Of a stretch of 64,000 nucleotides of DNA, positions 16,314 through 25,333 are shown in pieces. The first letter of the stretch is position 1. The number at the start of each line of letters is the position of its first letter. Source of the DNA: Halomonas sp. HL-48. Its GTDB lineage: Bacteria; Pseudomonadota; Gammaproteobacteria; Pseudomonadales; Halomonadaceae. The notes under the pieces are model-generated. The model worked only from the letters and a program-made list of their open reading frames with translations, was not told the origin of the DNA and did not search any database. The stretch lies in NCBI RefSeq assembly GCF_001314875.1, contig NZ_LJZS01000003.1, positions 1-64,000 on the forward strand. Direction: 5' to 3'. The position numbers and the translations under genes are program-made.

Positions 16314-17486
16314 ATGAAAAAAACACTTTTAGCGACTGCTATCGCTGGCACCATGGCCGCTTCTGGCGCCCAAGCCGCGACCGTATATGACCAAGACGGC
16401 ACCAGCCTCGACCTCTACGGTCGTCTGGCTTACGCTGTACAAACTGGTGGCCCGGAAGGTGAAGAGGGTACAAAGACCGACGGGTCTGAATTCGTTGACT
16501 TGGGTTCGCGTTTTGGCTTTATCGCCAACCACGAAGTTACTCGCGACTTGAGCACCTTTGCCCGCATGGAATTCCGCGGCAAGGCTGATGCGCGGAACGG
16601 AAACAGCACCTCTACTAATGATGCTGGTGATGTAGATGGAGTTGATTTCGGTGGCTTTGATACCATCCGTAACACTTACGTTGGTGTGAAGAGCGATTCT
16701 TGGGGTGCGGTACAGGTCGGTAACTTCGACTCCATTATGTACCAGAACGTTACCGTTATTCAGGATGTGCCGGAAGCCAATGGCGCTACCAACATCGACT
16801 TTGGTAACGTAGCAGCTCACGGCGATTCTATTCAGTATTCTTCGCCGATGATGGAAGGCTTCCAGGCTAAGGTTGCTGCCAAGCACTTGTCTGGCAATAC
16901 CGACGACACTAGTGGTGCAGACGATACTGGCTCTACCACTTCCTGGCACGCTGGTGTTAGCTACGAGTGGGAAGACCTCTATCTGGGTGCTGCTTACAAC
17001 CAAGCCAAGCAGGTTGGTGAAAACGACACCGCTAGCTACGACGGTGAAGGTGCTAAAGATTTCTCTGAAGACCTGTGGGGTGTAGTCGCCCAATACGGTT
17101 TCACCGATAACTTCAGTGCACGTATCAGCTACCAGGAAGCTGGTGACATTACCGCTTCGCAAGATGAAATCCAAACTGATTCCGATGGTGATCCCACTGA
17201 TCCGTCTTTCGAAATCGATAACTTGGTCGGCATCGGTGCCACCTATGACTACGGCATGGGTGAAATCTACGGTGACTACTACCACGTCGAAATGATTGAT
17301 AGCCGCGTTGACGACCAGAACCGCTTTGTGTTGGGCGCCAACTACCGCTTCAGCGAGCCGATGTACGTCTTCGCCGAAGCGTACCAGGAAGACAACTCTA
17401 CCAGCGCTGATGATTCGCTGACTGAGAACTTCCGTAACCTCGACGACGAAGTTCAGTACACCGTTGGTGTTCGCTACGACTTCTAA
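16314..17486 (+). CDS. Gram-negative general porin (OmpC/OmpF-like trimer)
   Basis: A 390-residue outer membrane beta-barrel. A Sec signal peptide (MKKTLLATAIAGTMAASGAQA, cleavage expected after Ala21) is followed by the porin start strand LDLYGRLAYAV, then LGSRFGF, TIRNTYVGVKSDSWGAVQVGN (lining the eyelet loop region) and a C-terminal strand ending in Phe (YTVGVRYDF), the recognition signal for outer membrane assembly. Loops are strongly acidic with few lysines, as expected in a halophile. It is a monocistronic gene with a long leader (263 bp from the previous gene) and a strong terminator. Confidence 0.93.
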   Translation: MKKTLLATAIAGTMAASGAQAATVYDQDGTSLDLYGRLAYAVQTGGPEGEEGTKTDGSEFVDLGSRFGFIANHEVTRDLSTFARMEFRGKADARNGNSTSTNDAGDVDGVDFGGFDTIRNTYVGVKSDSWGAVQVGNFDSIMYQNVTVIQDVPEANGATNIDFGNVAAHGDSIQYSSPMMEGFQAKVAAKHLSGNTDDTSGADDTGSTTSWHAGVSYEWEDLYLGAAYNQAKQVGENDTASYDGEGAKDFSEDLWGVVAQYGFTDNFSARISYQEAGDITASQDEIQTDSDGDPTDPSFEIDNLVGIGATYDYGMGEIYGDYYHVEMIDSRVDDQNRFVLGANYRFSEPMYVFAEAYQEDNSTSADDSLTENFRNLDDEVQYTVGVRYDF

Positions 17487-17536
17487 GACGCCTTGTCTAG
17501 CGAGTTGATTAGCTAGAGACGTCGTTAAGACGATAG

Positions 17537-17564
17537 AGCCGGCCCTGATGGGCCGGCTTTTTTT
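17537..17564 (+). terminator. Intrinsic terminator after the porin gene
   Basis: AGCCGGCCC (17537-17545) and GGGCCGGCT (17550-17558) form a perfect GC-rich stem with a TGAT tetraloop, followed by a seven-base T-run. Confidence 0.95.
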
Positions 17565-17721
17565 GTGGCTGATCTGGTAAGTTATGGCGAGTCCGCATGG
17601 CCATTCGCCTTTAATTCTTTTGTAGTAAGCACTCATACAACGTTACTATAGCGTAACCACCATCAAGGTCACTGAAGTCGGAACGATTGGATATGACGCA
17701 CATCAAGCGGGGCGGTTTGGT

Positions 17722-19737
17722 TTGGCTCGCCTTTTAAAACGTATAACCTGCTTCGGTTCACTCCAGAACCGCCTGCTCATGGGGCTGGCGGTTACCTGGC
17801 TATTGGTTGTGATACTGGTGCTGGGGATGGCGTGGCAGTTGGGTAATGCCATGGTCAAGGCGACTAACATGGCGCATCTGCGCTATGAGTCCACCTTGCT
17901 GGCAGATGAGGTGACCGAGCAAGTCGATACCCGCTTTGAGGCATTGGCTCGTTTAAATGACCAGTTGGAGCCGGGCGCTGGAAGCGACGCGATACGTTCC
18001 ACCCTGCAGAGCAATGCCGCCTTGATGGCCTGGTTTGAAGGCGTGGTGGTTGCAGATGCCAGCGGTCAAATTATTGCCGACTGGCCAGAAGTGGAAGGGC
18101 GCGAAGGACTCGATACATCCGAGCTCGAATACTTCCGCATACTGCGCGGCTCACAAAGGCCTTACGTCAGTGAGCCCTTTGTCGGCCGCGCCAGCGGTAT
18201 TCCCATGGTGCTGATAAGCGTCCCCCGCATCAATGAAAACGGCGACTTTGCCGGCTTCGTCGGTGGCGTCGTCAGCCTTTATTCCGGTGGTCTGTTTGAC
18301 CGCCTGGCGCGTGTACGTCTGGGCGAAGACGGCTATGCCGGTGTCGCCACCGCCTCAGGCAAAATTCTTTACCATCCCAATCGTGACCTGATCATGAGCG
18401 AAGTGCCTGATGAAGCGTTCAATCCCTGGCTGGGATTGGCATTGGATGGCTGGGAAGGTCAGGCAGTAGCACCACTGCTCGACGGTGAGATGTCGTTTCA
18501 ATCTTACGGCCAGGTATGGCCGGCTAACTGGATCGTAGGTCTGTACTTGCCCAACGAGCAGGCCCAGCAGCCGTTAAGCGGCTTTTTGCAGCGGCTTTGG
18601 TGGTTGGGGTTCGCGCTGACCCTGCTGATGTTGCCTCTATTGTGGTGGCTGCTGCGCCGTATGTTATCGCCGCTGAAACATCTTGCCAGGCAGATTGGGG
18701 AGGTGGGTCGCGGGGAGCGTGACCGCGTGAAGCTTGGCACCAAAATGCAAGAGCTGCAGCACGTGGCGGGGACCTTCAATCGCGTCGAAGATGAGCGGCA
18801 AGTGTTGATGGCCAACCTCCAGGAGCGCGAGGCGTTTCTGGACTCGGTGCTCAATGCGACCCCTCAAGGCATGTTCGTTGCTAACTTCGACGGCGAGATT
18901 ACCTATATGAACCCCTCGCTGCTGGGGATGTTGGATATTCAGGCCGATGTGCCGATGGACGCCTGGCTGCGCCAGATCCATTCCGGCGATCTCGACGGCG
19001 CCATGGATATGTGGAAGCACAGCCTGAAAACCGGCACTGATTTTGTGCGTCAGCTGCGGTTCGAGCGCACTGACGGGGAAACCCTGTGGCTGGATATCCA
19101 TGCCCGCGTGGTCATGCTGTCCCAGGGCGGCCATTCGTTGGGGCTGGTCGGGGTGGTCAAAGACATCACCGAGCGTCGCGAACTGGAAGCCATCCAGCGT
19201 TGGGAGGCCGAACACGACCCCTTGACTGGGTTGTTAAATCGACGAGGCTTTGAGCGGCGACTGGACGAGGCATTCGCCGACTTTCAGAAGACCAGCACGC
19301 CCTCGGCATTGTTGCTCTTCGATCTCGATCATTTTAAGCCGATCAACGACGAAGGCGGACACGCGCTGGGTGACGAAATGCTCCGTCGTATTGCCCAGGT
19401 GGTGGCATGGGAAGTGCGGCGAAGTGATCATGTGGCCCGTCAGGGCGGCGATGAGTTTGGCGTACTGCTGCCCAGCTGTACGTTAAGTCAGGCACGTAAA
19501 ATTGCCGAAGCGCTGCGCAATTCCGTCGGTGAAATTTCGGTGGTCCATGAAGGCAAAGAGTACAGTGTCACGCTGAGTATTGGCATCACGACCTTTCATG
19601 AAGATGACAGTGGTACTGATGATGCGGTGGCACGAGCGGATGCAGGCAGCTACGCGGCAAAGGATAAAGGCCGCGATGGTGTCGTCATCAAATTACACGA
19701 TGAGCAGGTTGCTGATTCACTGCCCTATGTGGACTGA
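17722..19737 (+). CDS. Diguanylate cyclase with dCache, HAMP and PAS domains
   Basis: A 671-residue membrane sensor that makes cyclic-di-GMP. In order: a helix at about 17-38; a periplasmic dCache sensor (about 45-280, with VVVADASGQIIADWPEVEGRE and YVSEPFVGRASGIPMVLISV); a second helix near 292-310; HAMP (310-360); PAS (about 372-490, FLDSVLNATPQGMFVANFDG); and a GGDEF domain (about 505-660). The active site is intact: HDPLTGLLNRRGFE, FDLDHFKPINDEGGH and RQGGDEFGVLLP. RRSD sits five residues before GGDEF, a complete inhibitory I-site, so product inhibition is likely. The start is uncertain: TTG 17722 puts a basic segment before helix 1; ATG 17779 would remove it. The last 13 bp overlap the convergent GGDEF-EAL gene. 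Confidence 0.9.
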   Translation: MARLLKRITCFGSLQNRLLMGLAVTWLLVVILVLGMAWQLGNAMVKATNMAHLRYESTLLADEVTEQVDTRFEALARLNDQLEPGAGSDAIRSTLQSNAALMAWFEGVVVADASGQIIADWPEVEGREGLDTSELEYFRILRGSQRPYVSEPFVGRASGIPMVLISVPRINENGDFAGFVGGVVSLYSGGLFDRLARVRLGEDGYAGVATASGKILYHPNRDLIMSEVPDEAFNPWLGLALDGWEGQAVAPLLDGEMSFQSYGQVWPANWIVGLYLPNEQAQQPLSGFLQRLWWLGFALTLLMLPLLWWLLRRMLSPLKHLARQIGEVGRGERDRVKLGTKMQELQHVAGTFNRVEDERQVLMANLQEREAFLDSVLNATPQGMFVANFDGEITYMNPSLLGMLDIQADVPMDAWLRQIHSGDLDGAMDMWKHSLKTGTDFVRQLRFERTDGETLWLDIHARVVMLSQGGHSLGLVGVVKDITERRELEAIQRWEAEHDPLTGLLNRRGFERRLDEAFADFQKTSTPSALLLFDLDHFKPINDEGGHALGDEMLRRIAQVVAWEVRRSDHVARQGGDEFGVLLPSCTLSQARKIAEALRNSVGEISVVHEGKEYSVTLSIGITTFHEDDSGTDDAVARADAGSYAAKDKGRDGVVIKLHDEQVADSLPYVD

Positions 19738-22700
19738 TCCTGCGGTAGCGTTGTGTGCCAGTCCTTTAGCCATTGCGGTATTTCCAGAGCGGGCATGGGG
19801 CGGGCTATTCCATATCCTTGTGCAAGGTAGCAACCCAGGGCTAGCAAGGCACTGGCATGCGCCATGGTTTCGACCCCTTCGGCAAGCACCGGTCGCGAGA
19901 ATTTCTTGGCCAGAAAGATAATGCTTTCCACAATGGCCCGGTCATCCTGGCTGCTCAGCATGTCGCGAACAAAATCGCGATCGACCTTGATCAGTTGCAC
20001 GGGCAGTCGGCGAAAATACGCCAGCGACGAGTAGCCCGTGCCAAAGTCGTCCAGGGCAACGTCAATCCCCAATGACTGACAGGCGGAGAGAACTGCGAGT
20101 GCCGCCTGCATGTCGTCAAGCGTTGCCGACTCCAATATCTCCAGCGCTAACTGACGCGGCTCGATATGCGGGTAGGCGGCAAGCAATGCCTGTAGCTGGG
20201 GCAGGAAACCAGGGTGTAATAGGTGCCTTGGGCTGATGTTCACGCTGATGGGCATGTGAATCGCTTGTTGCTGCCAAAGGGTCTGCTGTTTGAGGGCCGC
20301 CTCTATCACCCATTCGCCGATGTCGTATTCGAGATCGGTGCCTTCGACTAACGGCAGAAATGCCGCTGGCGAGAGCAAACCCTCTATTGGATGCTGCCAG
20401 CGGATAAGCGCCTCCACACCAATCACGCACCGGGACTGAAGATTGACCTGGGGCTGATAGAAAAGTTGGAATTCGCCTTTCGCCAATCCGGTATGGATAG
20501 CATGACGCTGCTTTTGCCTGTGGCGCGTTGATTGCTCTTCGTCCGGGTTGTAGGCGGCATGCTGGGAGGGTCCAGACGTTTTAGCCTGGTACAACGCTTG
20601 ATAGGCATGCCGGATAAGGGTGTCTGGGTCTGAGTTGTCGTGGGGGTAGCGTGTCGTCCCCACGCAGGTGCTGAGCTTGATAGGCTGCCCTGCCAGGTAA
20701 AGCGTTTCGTTGATGCAGCGCTGGAGGCTTGAGGCGGTGATGGACGAGCGGGTGATGACGGCGAACTCATCACCGCTTAGGCGGCCGCTGAATCCCTCAT
20801 TGGTGGTCAGCTGCGCGAGGCGTCTGGCCACGCCAACCAATAGATTGTTGCCTGCTTGGTAGCCGAGCAGTTCATTAAGCCGCCTGAAATCATCCAGATT
20901 CAAGATGTGTATGTCGATGGGCTGCTCGTTCGTTGCGTTAAGGCAGTAACTGGCCAGCTTCTCTTTGACCAGGCGCTGGTTGGCCAAGCCGGTGAGCTCA
21001 TCAATATTGGCGGCTTTGTAGAGGGCTTCCTCGTGAGCCTTGCTTTCACTGATGTCTGATTGAATGGCAATAAAGCCTTCACTGCCGTTCTCACTTTGGG
21101 GTAAGGGATTGCAACTGATATGCACCCAATAGCGCGAACCATCCTTGCGGTAGTTGAGCACCTCCTCTTCAAAACCCTGCTTCTGGGCAAGGGCGCTTGA
21201 GATGCGGCTGAGAGTAACGGGATCCGTCTGCGCCCCTTGTAGCAGCGCACCTGGCGTTTTGCCTTGGGCATCAGCCAGCGTGTAGCCACTTAAGCGCGTA
21301 AATCCTTCATTGACCCACTCGATTCTGCCCTTGGCATCGGTAATAACCACGCCGTTGCTGGTCTTTTTGGCCACCATGGAAAGACGGGCGATAGCGGTTT
21401 GATCGCTACGTTGCTGCCGGCTGATACGCAGGCTATTTACCAGCTGTCCGATGCTGCCAAGCAGCGGCGCCAGAAAATCGACCAGCGCGCTATCATAACC
21501 GCCTGGGCGATTTGCCAGGCCGATCATGGCAATGCAGTGGCCGTGTACATGGATCGGCACTCCCAGAAAGGCGTTGAGCTGGGGGTGGCCGGGGGGCAGT
21601 CCACCCCGGCGCGGGTCCTTGCCTGGCTGGTTGGCAATGACGACTTCTTCATGACGCATGACATGGCCAAACAGCGTGTCGAGATTGCTGAATATCATGC
21701 CGTTGGGTGCATTTCGGGCATAGAAGTCGCGTGAAGCCTCATCCCAGGCGATATCGGTAATCGCATGGGCGACCAAATAAGGCGCCTGCTGTTGGTCTAC
21801 GAGCACTTCACCGATAAAGCCGTATTCGCTATCGGTGAGTCTCAACAGATCGTCCAGCAGATAATTCAGCGCAGAGGTGTTTTCCTGCTCATCAATAAAG
21901 CTTGCTTGAGCACGCATAATGGCGCGCTCCAGGGCCTGCTGTTTTAAGAGCTGGGTTTCGATGCGCTTACGGGGAGTGACATCGATCATGGTGCCGATGA
22001 GCTGGACAACGTGCCCCTTTGCCATCACGGGGGTGCCGGTCATGCGTACCCAGCGCTGAAGGCCCTGCGGTGTGATTAGCTGGAAAGTATCGTTAAACGC
22101 CCGTTGGTGTTCGACGGCTGCATCCAGGGCCTGCTGGAGACGCGCTTTATCGGTGTCCACGTAAACATTCAAGCGGCTGAACCTATCAATGTCGTCGTTC
22201 TCGCCAATGCCGTACAGCTGGTTGATCACGTCATTCCAATGCGTGACACGGCTGGGGATATCCATTTCCCAAATGCCGATCCCCGCCTTGTTGGTGGCAT
22301 GCTGCGCACGGGACACCAGATGATTCGCGAGCTGTAATATGATGTTCTGAGCGAGTTGGCTCAATAGTTCGCGTTGCAGCTCGGTCAAGTGGCGTGGGCG
22401 GGTGTCCATGATGCAAAGAGAGCCAATCGCCTGCCCGTTATCGGCGATTAACGGTACCCCCGCATAGAACCGAATGGCAGGCGGCTTTACAACCAGCGGT
22501 AAATGCTTGAAGCGAGGGTCCTGTTGCGTGTCGGGCACCTCCAGCAGGTCTGCGGAAGCAATGGTGTGCGTGCAAAAGGAATCGTCGCGCGGAATGGCAT
22601 CCGCAGCGTTCCCATAGCGGCTTTTACACCACACGTGCGTGTCGTCCACAAGAGTGATGAGCCCGATAGGCGCTTGGCAAAGCGAGGCGGCCAAACGCGT

Positions 22701-22802
22701 GATGCGATCAAGCGCTGGGTCGGCCGTCTGATCGCCAAGGGTATAGCGCTTCAAGGTAAATAAGCGCTGCGCTTCGTGTTGGTTTCCGGCTGGCGATACC
22801 AT
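19725..22802 (-). CDS. Multi-sensor GGDEF-EAL protein (probable c-di-GMP phosphodiesterase)
   Basis: A 1025-residue soluble protein: GAF (about 10-150), PAS (about 160-280), GAF (about 290-465), PAS (about 470-590, GVVITDAKGRIEWVNEGFTR), degenerate GGDEF (about 600-760) and EAL (about 770-1015). The cyclase signature is RLSGDEF, so SGDEF replaces GGDEF and no I-site precedes it; cyclase activity is doubtful. The EAL domain keeps every expected metal or catalytic position: VEALIRW, SVNISPRHL, EILESATLDD, DDFGTGYSS, KVDRDF, AEGVET and QGYGIARPMP. ATG 22802 has AAAGG at good spacing; GTG 22838 is an alternative. Its 3' end overlaps the convergent cyclase gene by 13 bp. Confidence 0.92.
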   Translation of the reverse strand: MVSPAGNQHEAQRLFTLKRYTLGDQTADPALDRITRLAASLCQAPIGLITLVDDTHVWCKSRYGNAADAIPRDDSFCTHTIASADLLEVPDTQQDPRFKHLPLVVKPPAIRFYAGVPLIADNGQAIGSLCIMDTRPRHLTELQRELLSQLAQNIILQLANHLVSRAQHATNKAGIGIWEMDIPSRVTHWNDVINQLYGIGENDDIDRFSRLNVYVDTDKARLQQALDAAVEHQRAFNDTFQLITPQGLQRWVRMTGTPVMAKGHVVQLIGTMIDVTPRKRIETQLLKQQALERAIMRAQASFIDEQENTSALNYLLDDLLRLTDSEYGFIGEVLVDQQQAPYLVAHAITDIAWDEASRDFYARNAPNGMIFSNLDTLFGHVMRHEEVVIANQPGKDPRRGGLPPGHPQLNAFLGVPIHVHGHCIAMIGLANRPGGYDSALVDFLAPLLGSIGQLVNSLRISRQQRSDQTAIARLSMVAKKTSNGVVITDAKGRIEWVNEGFTRLSGYTLADAQGKTPGALLQGAQTDPVTLSRISSALAQKQGFEEEVLNYRKDGSRYWVHISCNPLPQSENGSEGFIAIQSDISESKAHEEALYKAANIDELTGLANQRLVKEKLASYCLNATNEQPIDIHILNLDDFRRLNELLGYQAGNNLLVGVARRLAQLTTNEGFSGRLSGDEFAVITRSSITASSLQRCINETLYLAGQPIKLSTCVGTTRYPHDNSDPDTLIRHAYQALYQAKTSGPSQHAAYNPDEEQSTRHRQKQRHAIHTGLAKGEFQLFYQPQVNLQSRCVIGVEALIRWQHPIEGLLSPAAFLPLVEGTDLEYDIGEWVIEAALKQQTLWQQQAIHMPISVNISPRHLLHPGFLPQLQALLAAYPHIEPRQLALEILESATLDDMQAALAVLSACQSLGIDVALDDFGTGYSSLAYFRRLPVQLIKVDRDFVRDMLSSQDDRAIVESIIFLAKKFSRPVLAEGVETMAHASALLALGCYLAQGYGIARPMPALEIPQWLKDWHTTLPQDQST

Positions 22803-22943
22803 GGGCAACCTTTCTGTTATATGCGCGTTTTGGAACACTCTCTATTATGCTGTCATCGGTGTCTAGCCGGTCGACAAAACTCTGTCAACGGTAGAATATA
22901 AGTAAGCGCTGCTTTAACGACGTCCACCCATGAAAAGAGTCCG

Positions 22944-23897
22944 TTGACCGTGAGTCTATTTGAGCTGTTCGCCCGTACCCTTGACGTCACTCTGCCTGTC
23001 TTTGCCATGGTCTTTGCGGGCTTGGCTTTGAAGCGGATTGGCTGGATCGACAGGGCATTCGTGGCTACCGCGTCTGCCTTGGTCTTCAAGGCCACCTTGC
23101 CCACGCTGATTTTCCTGAGCCTGGTCAAAGCCGACCTGAGCGTGGCGTTGGACGTGCCGCTTCTGGTGTTTTTCGCATTAGCGACCCTCTGTCAATGTTT
23201 CTTGAGCTGGGGCTGGGCGATTCGCCGCGTTCCTCGTCAAGAGCGGGGCGTCTATGTGCAGGGGGCGTTTCGTGGCAATTGCGGTGTAGTGGGGCTGGCG
23301 TTGGCGGCGGGGATGTATGGCGATTACGGCCTTTCGGCCGGCAGTCTCTTACTGGGCGTGGTGATTGTGGCGTACAACGTTCTCTCGGTGGTGGTCTTGG
23401 CCATGTATCAACCTGGCCAGGCCACCGACTGGCGCAGCCTGATGTGGAAGATCGCGACGAACCCGCTGATCATCAGCGTGTTGTTGGCATTGCCGTTCAC
23501 CGCCTGGTCGATCTCGCTGCCCCGGTGGTTGATGACGTCGGGTGATTATTTTGCTTCTCTCACGCTGCCGTTGGCGCTGATTTGCATTGGTGCGACGCTA
23601 TCGGTGCGCACCCTGCGCGATAGCCAGCAGGTGGCATTGAGTGCCAGCGTGATGAAGATGGTGGTTCTGCCGGTGCTGTCGACGGGGGCCGCCTGGCTCG
23701 TCGGCTTTTCCGGCCGCGAGCTGGGCCTGCTGTTTTTGTTCTTTGCCAGTCCTACGGCGGCGGCCAGCTTTGTGATGGTCAAGGCGATTGGCGGTAACGT
23801 CGCCTTGGCCGCTAACATCATTGCCATCACTACGCTCATGGCCAGTGTCACGGTGACCATCGGTATTTTTGCCCTGCGACTGCTCGGCTGGATATAG
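22944..23897 (+). CDS. AEC-family transporter (auxin efflux carrier type)
   Basis: A 317-residue membrane protein with about ten hydrophobic helices and the AEC-family pattern of two half-domains: LPVFAMVFAGLALKRIGWI at the start, FRGNCGVVGLALA and LPLALICIGATLSVRTL in the core, and PTAAASFVMVKAIGGN in the last third. Bacterial members move small organic acids such as malate or malonate, but the substrate cannot be told here. TTG 22944 and GTG 22950 are both possible starts, with AAAGAG upstream. It is divergent from the GGDEF-EAL gene and followed by the tRNA. Confidence 0.9.
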   Translation: MTVSLFELFARTLDVTLPVFAMVFAGLALKRIGWIDRAFVATASALVFKATLPTLIFLSLVKADLSVALDVPLLVFFALATLCQCFLSWGWAIRRVPRQERGVYVQGAFRGNCGVVGLALAAGMYGDYGLSAGSLLLGVVIVAYNVLSVVVLAMYQPGQATDWRSLMWKIATNPLIISVLLALPFTAWSISLPRWLMTSGDYFASLTLPLALICIGATLSVRTLRDSQQVALSASVMKMVVLPVLSTGAAWLVGFSGRELGLLFLFFASPTAAASFVMVKAIGGNVALAANIIAITTLMASVTVTIGIFALRLLGWI

Positions 23898-23907
23898 CGG
23901 CACTGCC

Positions 23908-23936
23908 TTGGCCTGTGCGGCCCCAACGGTTATACT
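23908..23936 (+). promoter_or_regulatory. Candidate sigma-70 promoter for tRNA-Arg
   Basis: TTGGCC (23908-23913), a 17-nt spacer and TATACT (23931-23936) lie 14 nt ahead of the mature tRNA 5' end. The spacer is GC-rich, as is common for stable RNA promoters. Confidence 0.55.
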
Positions 23937-23950
23937 GCCGCTCCTCATAT

Positions 23951-24027
23951 GTCCCTGTAGCTCAGTAGGATAGAGCAGCCGCCTCCTAAGCGGCAGGTCG
24001 CAGGTTCGACTCCTGCCAGGGACGCCA
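23951..24027 (+). tRNA. tRNA-Arg (anticodon CCT)
   Basis: A complete cloverleaf: acceptor GTCCCTG/CAGGGAC, D-stem GCTC/GAGC, anticodon stem GCCGC/GCGGC with loop CTCCTAA, T-stem GCAGG/CCTGC with TTCGACT loop, discriminator G and an encoded CCA at 24025-24027. Anticodon CCT reads the AGG codon. No direct repeat of its 3' end was found downstream, so no integrated element is evident despite this being a frequent integration target in other bacteria. Confidence 0.98.
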
Positions 24028-24060
24028 ATCAATCCTAAGGGTCGACTGCTACCTACACCC

Positions 24061-24219
24061 GAAAGGCAGCAATTGTGCAACATGGCACATCATCCAGGGT
24101 TGATCGTAGTCGCCGAAGGCATTGAACATCGCGCTCTGCTGCAAGGCTTCCTTTTCGCCAGTCCTATGCCACTAAAGGCTGTTGTGTCGCTTCCTCTGGA
24201 TCTTGAGATCAGTCTATGA
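24061..24219 (+). pseudogene. Deleted remnant of an EAL (c-di-GMP phosphodiesterase) domain
   Basis: The plus-strand frame from 24061 reads through CNMAHHPGLIVVAEGIEH directly into RALLQGFLFASPMPLKAVV and stops at 24217-24219. MAHxxGLxVVAEGIE and QGFLFASPMPL are two consecutive motifs from the C-terminal part of EAL domains, which normally lie about 17-20 residues further apart. The piece between them and the rest of the domain are missing. No start codon or ribosome site gives a sensible gene. It begins 33 bp after the tRNA, and its last 11 bp overlap the convergent cyclase gene. Confidence 0.8.
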
Positions 24220-25333
24220 CAACGCAGTTACGCCCATTCGTCTTGGCCTCGTAAAGGGCCTGATCAGCACGCGCGTAAAGCTGATCAAATGATGCATCCT
24301 GATGGCTGGCAGTGGCCAGCCCCAGGCTTACCGTCACTGCGGTCGGCACGCCAAGGGCTTGCGGTGATAGTCCTTCTACTCTCGTTCTTATCCGTTCAAG
24401 CAATGCCTGTGCACCTGCGGTATCGGTTTTAGGCATCAAGACACAGAACTCTTCACCTCCAATGCGCGCAACCACATCTGCCTTTCGGACTTCGTCGAGA
24501 AGCGCATGGGCAAAGGCACGAAGCACTTGGTCGCCTGCGGGGTGGCCAAAATTGTCATTCACGCGCTTGAAATGGTCGAGGTCGAGCAGAGCCATGCTCA
24601 ACGGCTGCCCGCTGCGTTGGCTTTGTTCAAATAAGTGTTCGGTGAAATTGAGCATATAACGCCGGTTGCCGAGTCCGGTGAGCTCATCCATCAGGCTGAG
24701 TTTGAGCACTCTCTTGTGCTGATGATGCAGGCGGATTAAGGCAATCATCAGGCCGCCAGACAAAAGCAGGATAACGAGTATCAGGATGGCGATGCCGATC
24801 GCCAAACGATCCATCACCACGCGCTGCTTGGCGGCTTCAGAATGTAAGAGTTCACTTAGCCTGCTATAGGCCTGAGCTAATTCGTTTTCAATGGCGAAGC
24901 CTTGTTGAATCAAGTCATCAGGAGGTGCTCCATCCGCAACCTCGCCCAGGGCCTGACGTAGGTCGGGAAGTTTCTCACTTACGCGCTGCAAGCGATGTAA
25001 AGATACCTCATATTCGGGTGGTGAGAACTGGTTTTTTCTGAGTCCAAAGCCCACGCTTTCAATATGTTGTGGGATGCGCCAAAGGAGATTATCGAAGCGC
25101 TCTATCAACTCACTGTCCGATGGATCCTCCTGGAATTCATTTAAAGTAGAACGCAATAGAACGGTATGCAGCTGGGGGCGTATGACGTCTGCAACGAGTG
25201 AAGTGTAGTTCGAGCCAAGATGCTGACGGATCTGGTACAGGTAAATCCCTGCGGCGATCGCGCAAATCCCCGCGAGCAGGGTGAATCCAAGGCCTAGTTG
25301 CCAGCCCAGTGGCCGATTAAAGCGCAGTTTCAT
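24209..25333 (-). CDS. Membrane-bound diguanylate cyclase with periplasmic helical sensor
   Basis: A 374-residue cyclase. Helix 1 is at about residues 13-33, a roughly 140-residue periplasmic mainly helical domain follows, helix 2 is at about 178-200, and the GGDEF domain spans about 212-374. Catalytic features are complete: MDELTGLGNRRYM, LDLDHFKRVNDNFGH and IGGEEFCVL (the GGEEF variant is active in characterised enzymes). RKAD five residues upstream forms an I-site. Its ATG overlaps the stop of the upstream gene by one base (TAATG), so the cyclase is translationally coupled to a small exported protein that probably acts as its ligand-binding partner in the periplasm. Confidence 0.93.
   Translation of the reverse strand: MKLRFNRPLGWQLGLGFTLLAGICAIAAGIYLYQIRQHLGSNYTSLVADVIRPQLHTVLLRSTLNEFQEDPSDSELIERFDNLLWRIPQHIESVGFGLRKNQFSPPEYEVSLHRLQRVSEKLPDLRQALGEVADGAPPDDLIQQGFAIENELAQAYSRLSELLHSEAAKQRVVMDRLAIGIAILILVILLLSGGLMIALIRLHHQHKRVLKLSLMDELTGLGNRRYMLNFTEHLFEQSQRSGQPLSMALLDLDHFKRVNDNFGHPAGDQVLRAFAHALLDEVRKADVVARIGGEEFCVLMPKTDTAGAQALLERIRTRVEGLSPQALGVPTAVTVSLGLATASHQDASFDQLYARADQALYEAKTNGRNCVVID

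Noticed and set aside
16329..17636. 435-residue minus-strand open frame opposite the porin gene
   Set aside because: Antisense to a porin with a clear signal peptide and terminal Phe; no ribosome site or recognisable motif.
23951..24219. Integrated mobile element at the tRNA-Arg gene
   Set aside because: No integrase, no direct repeat of the tRNA 3' end and no element-like gene content downstream; only the EAL remnant.
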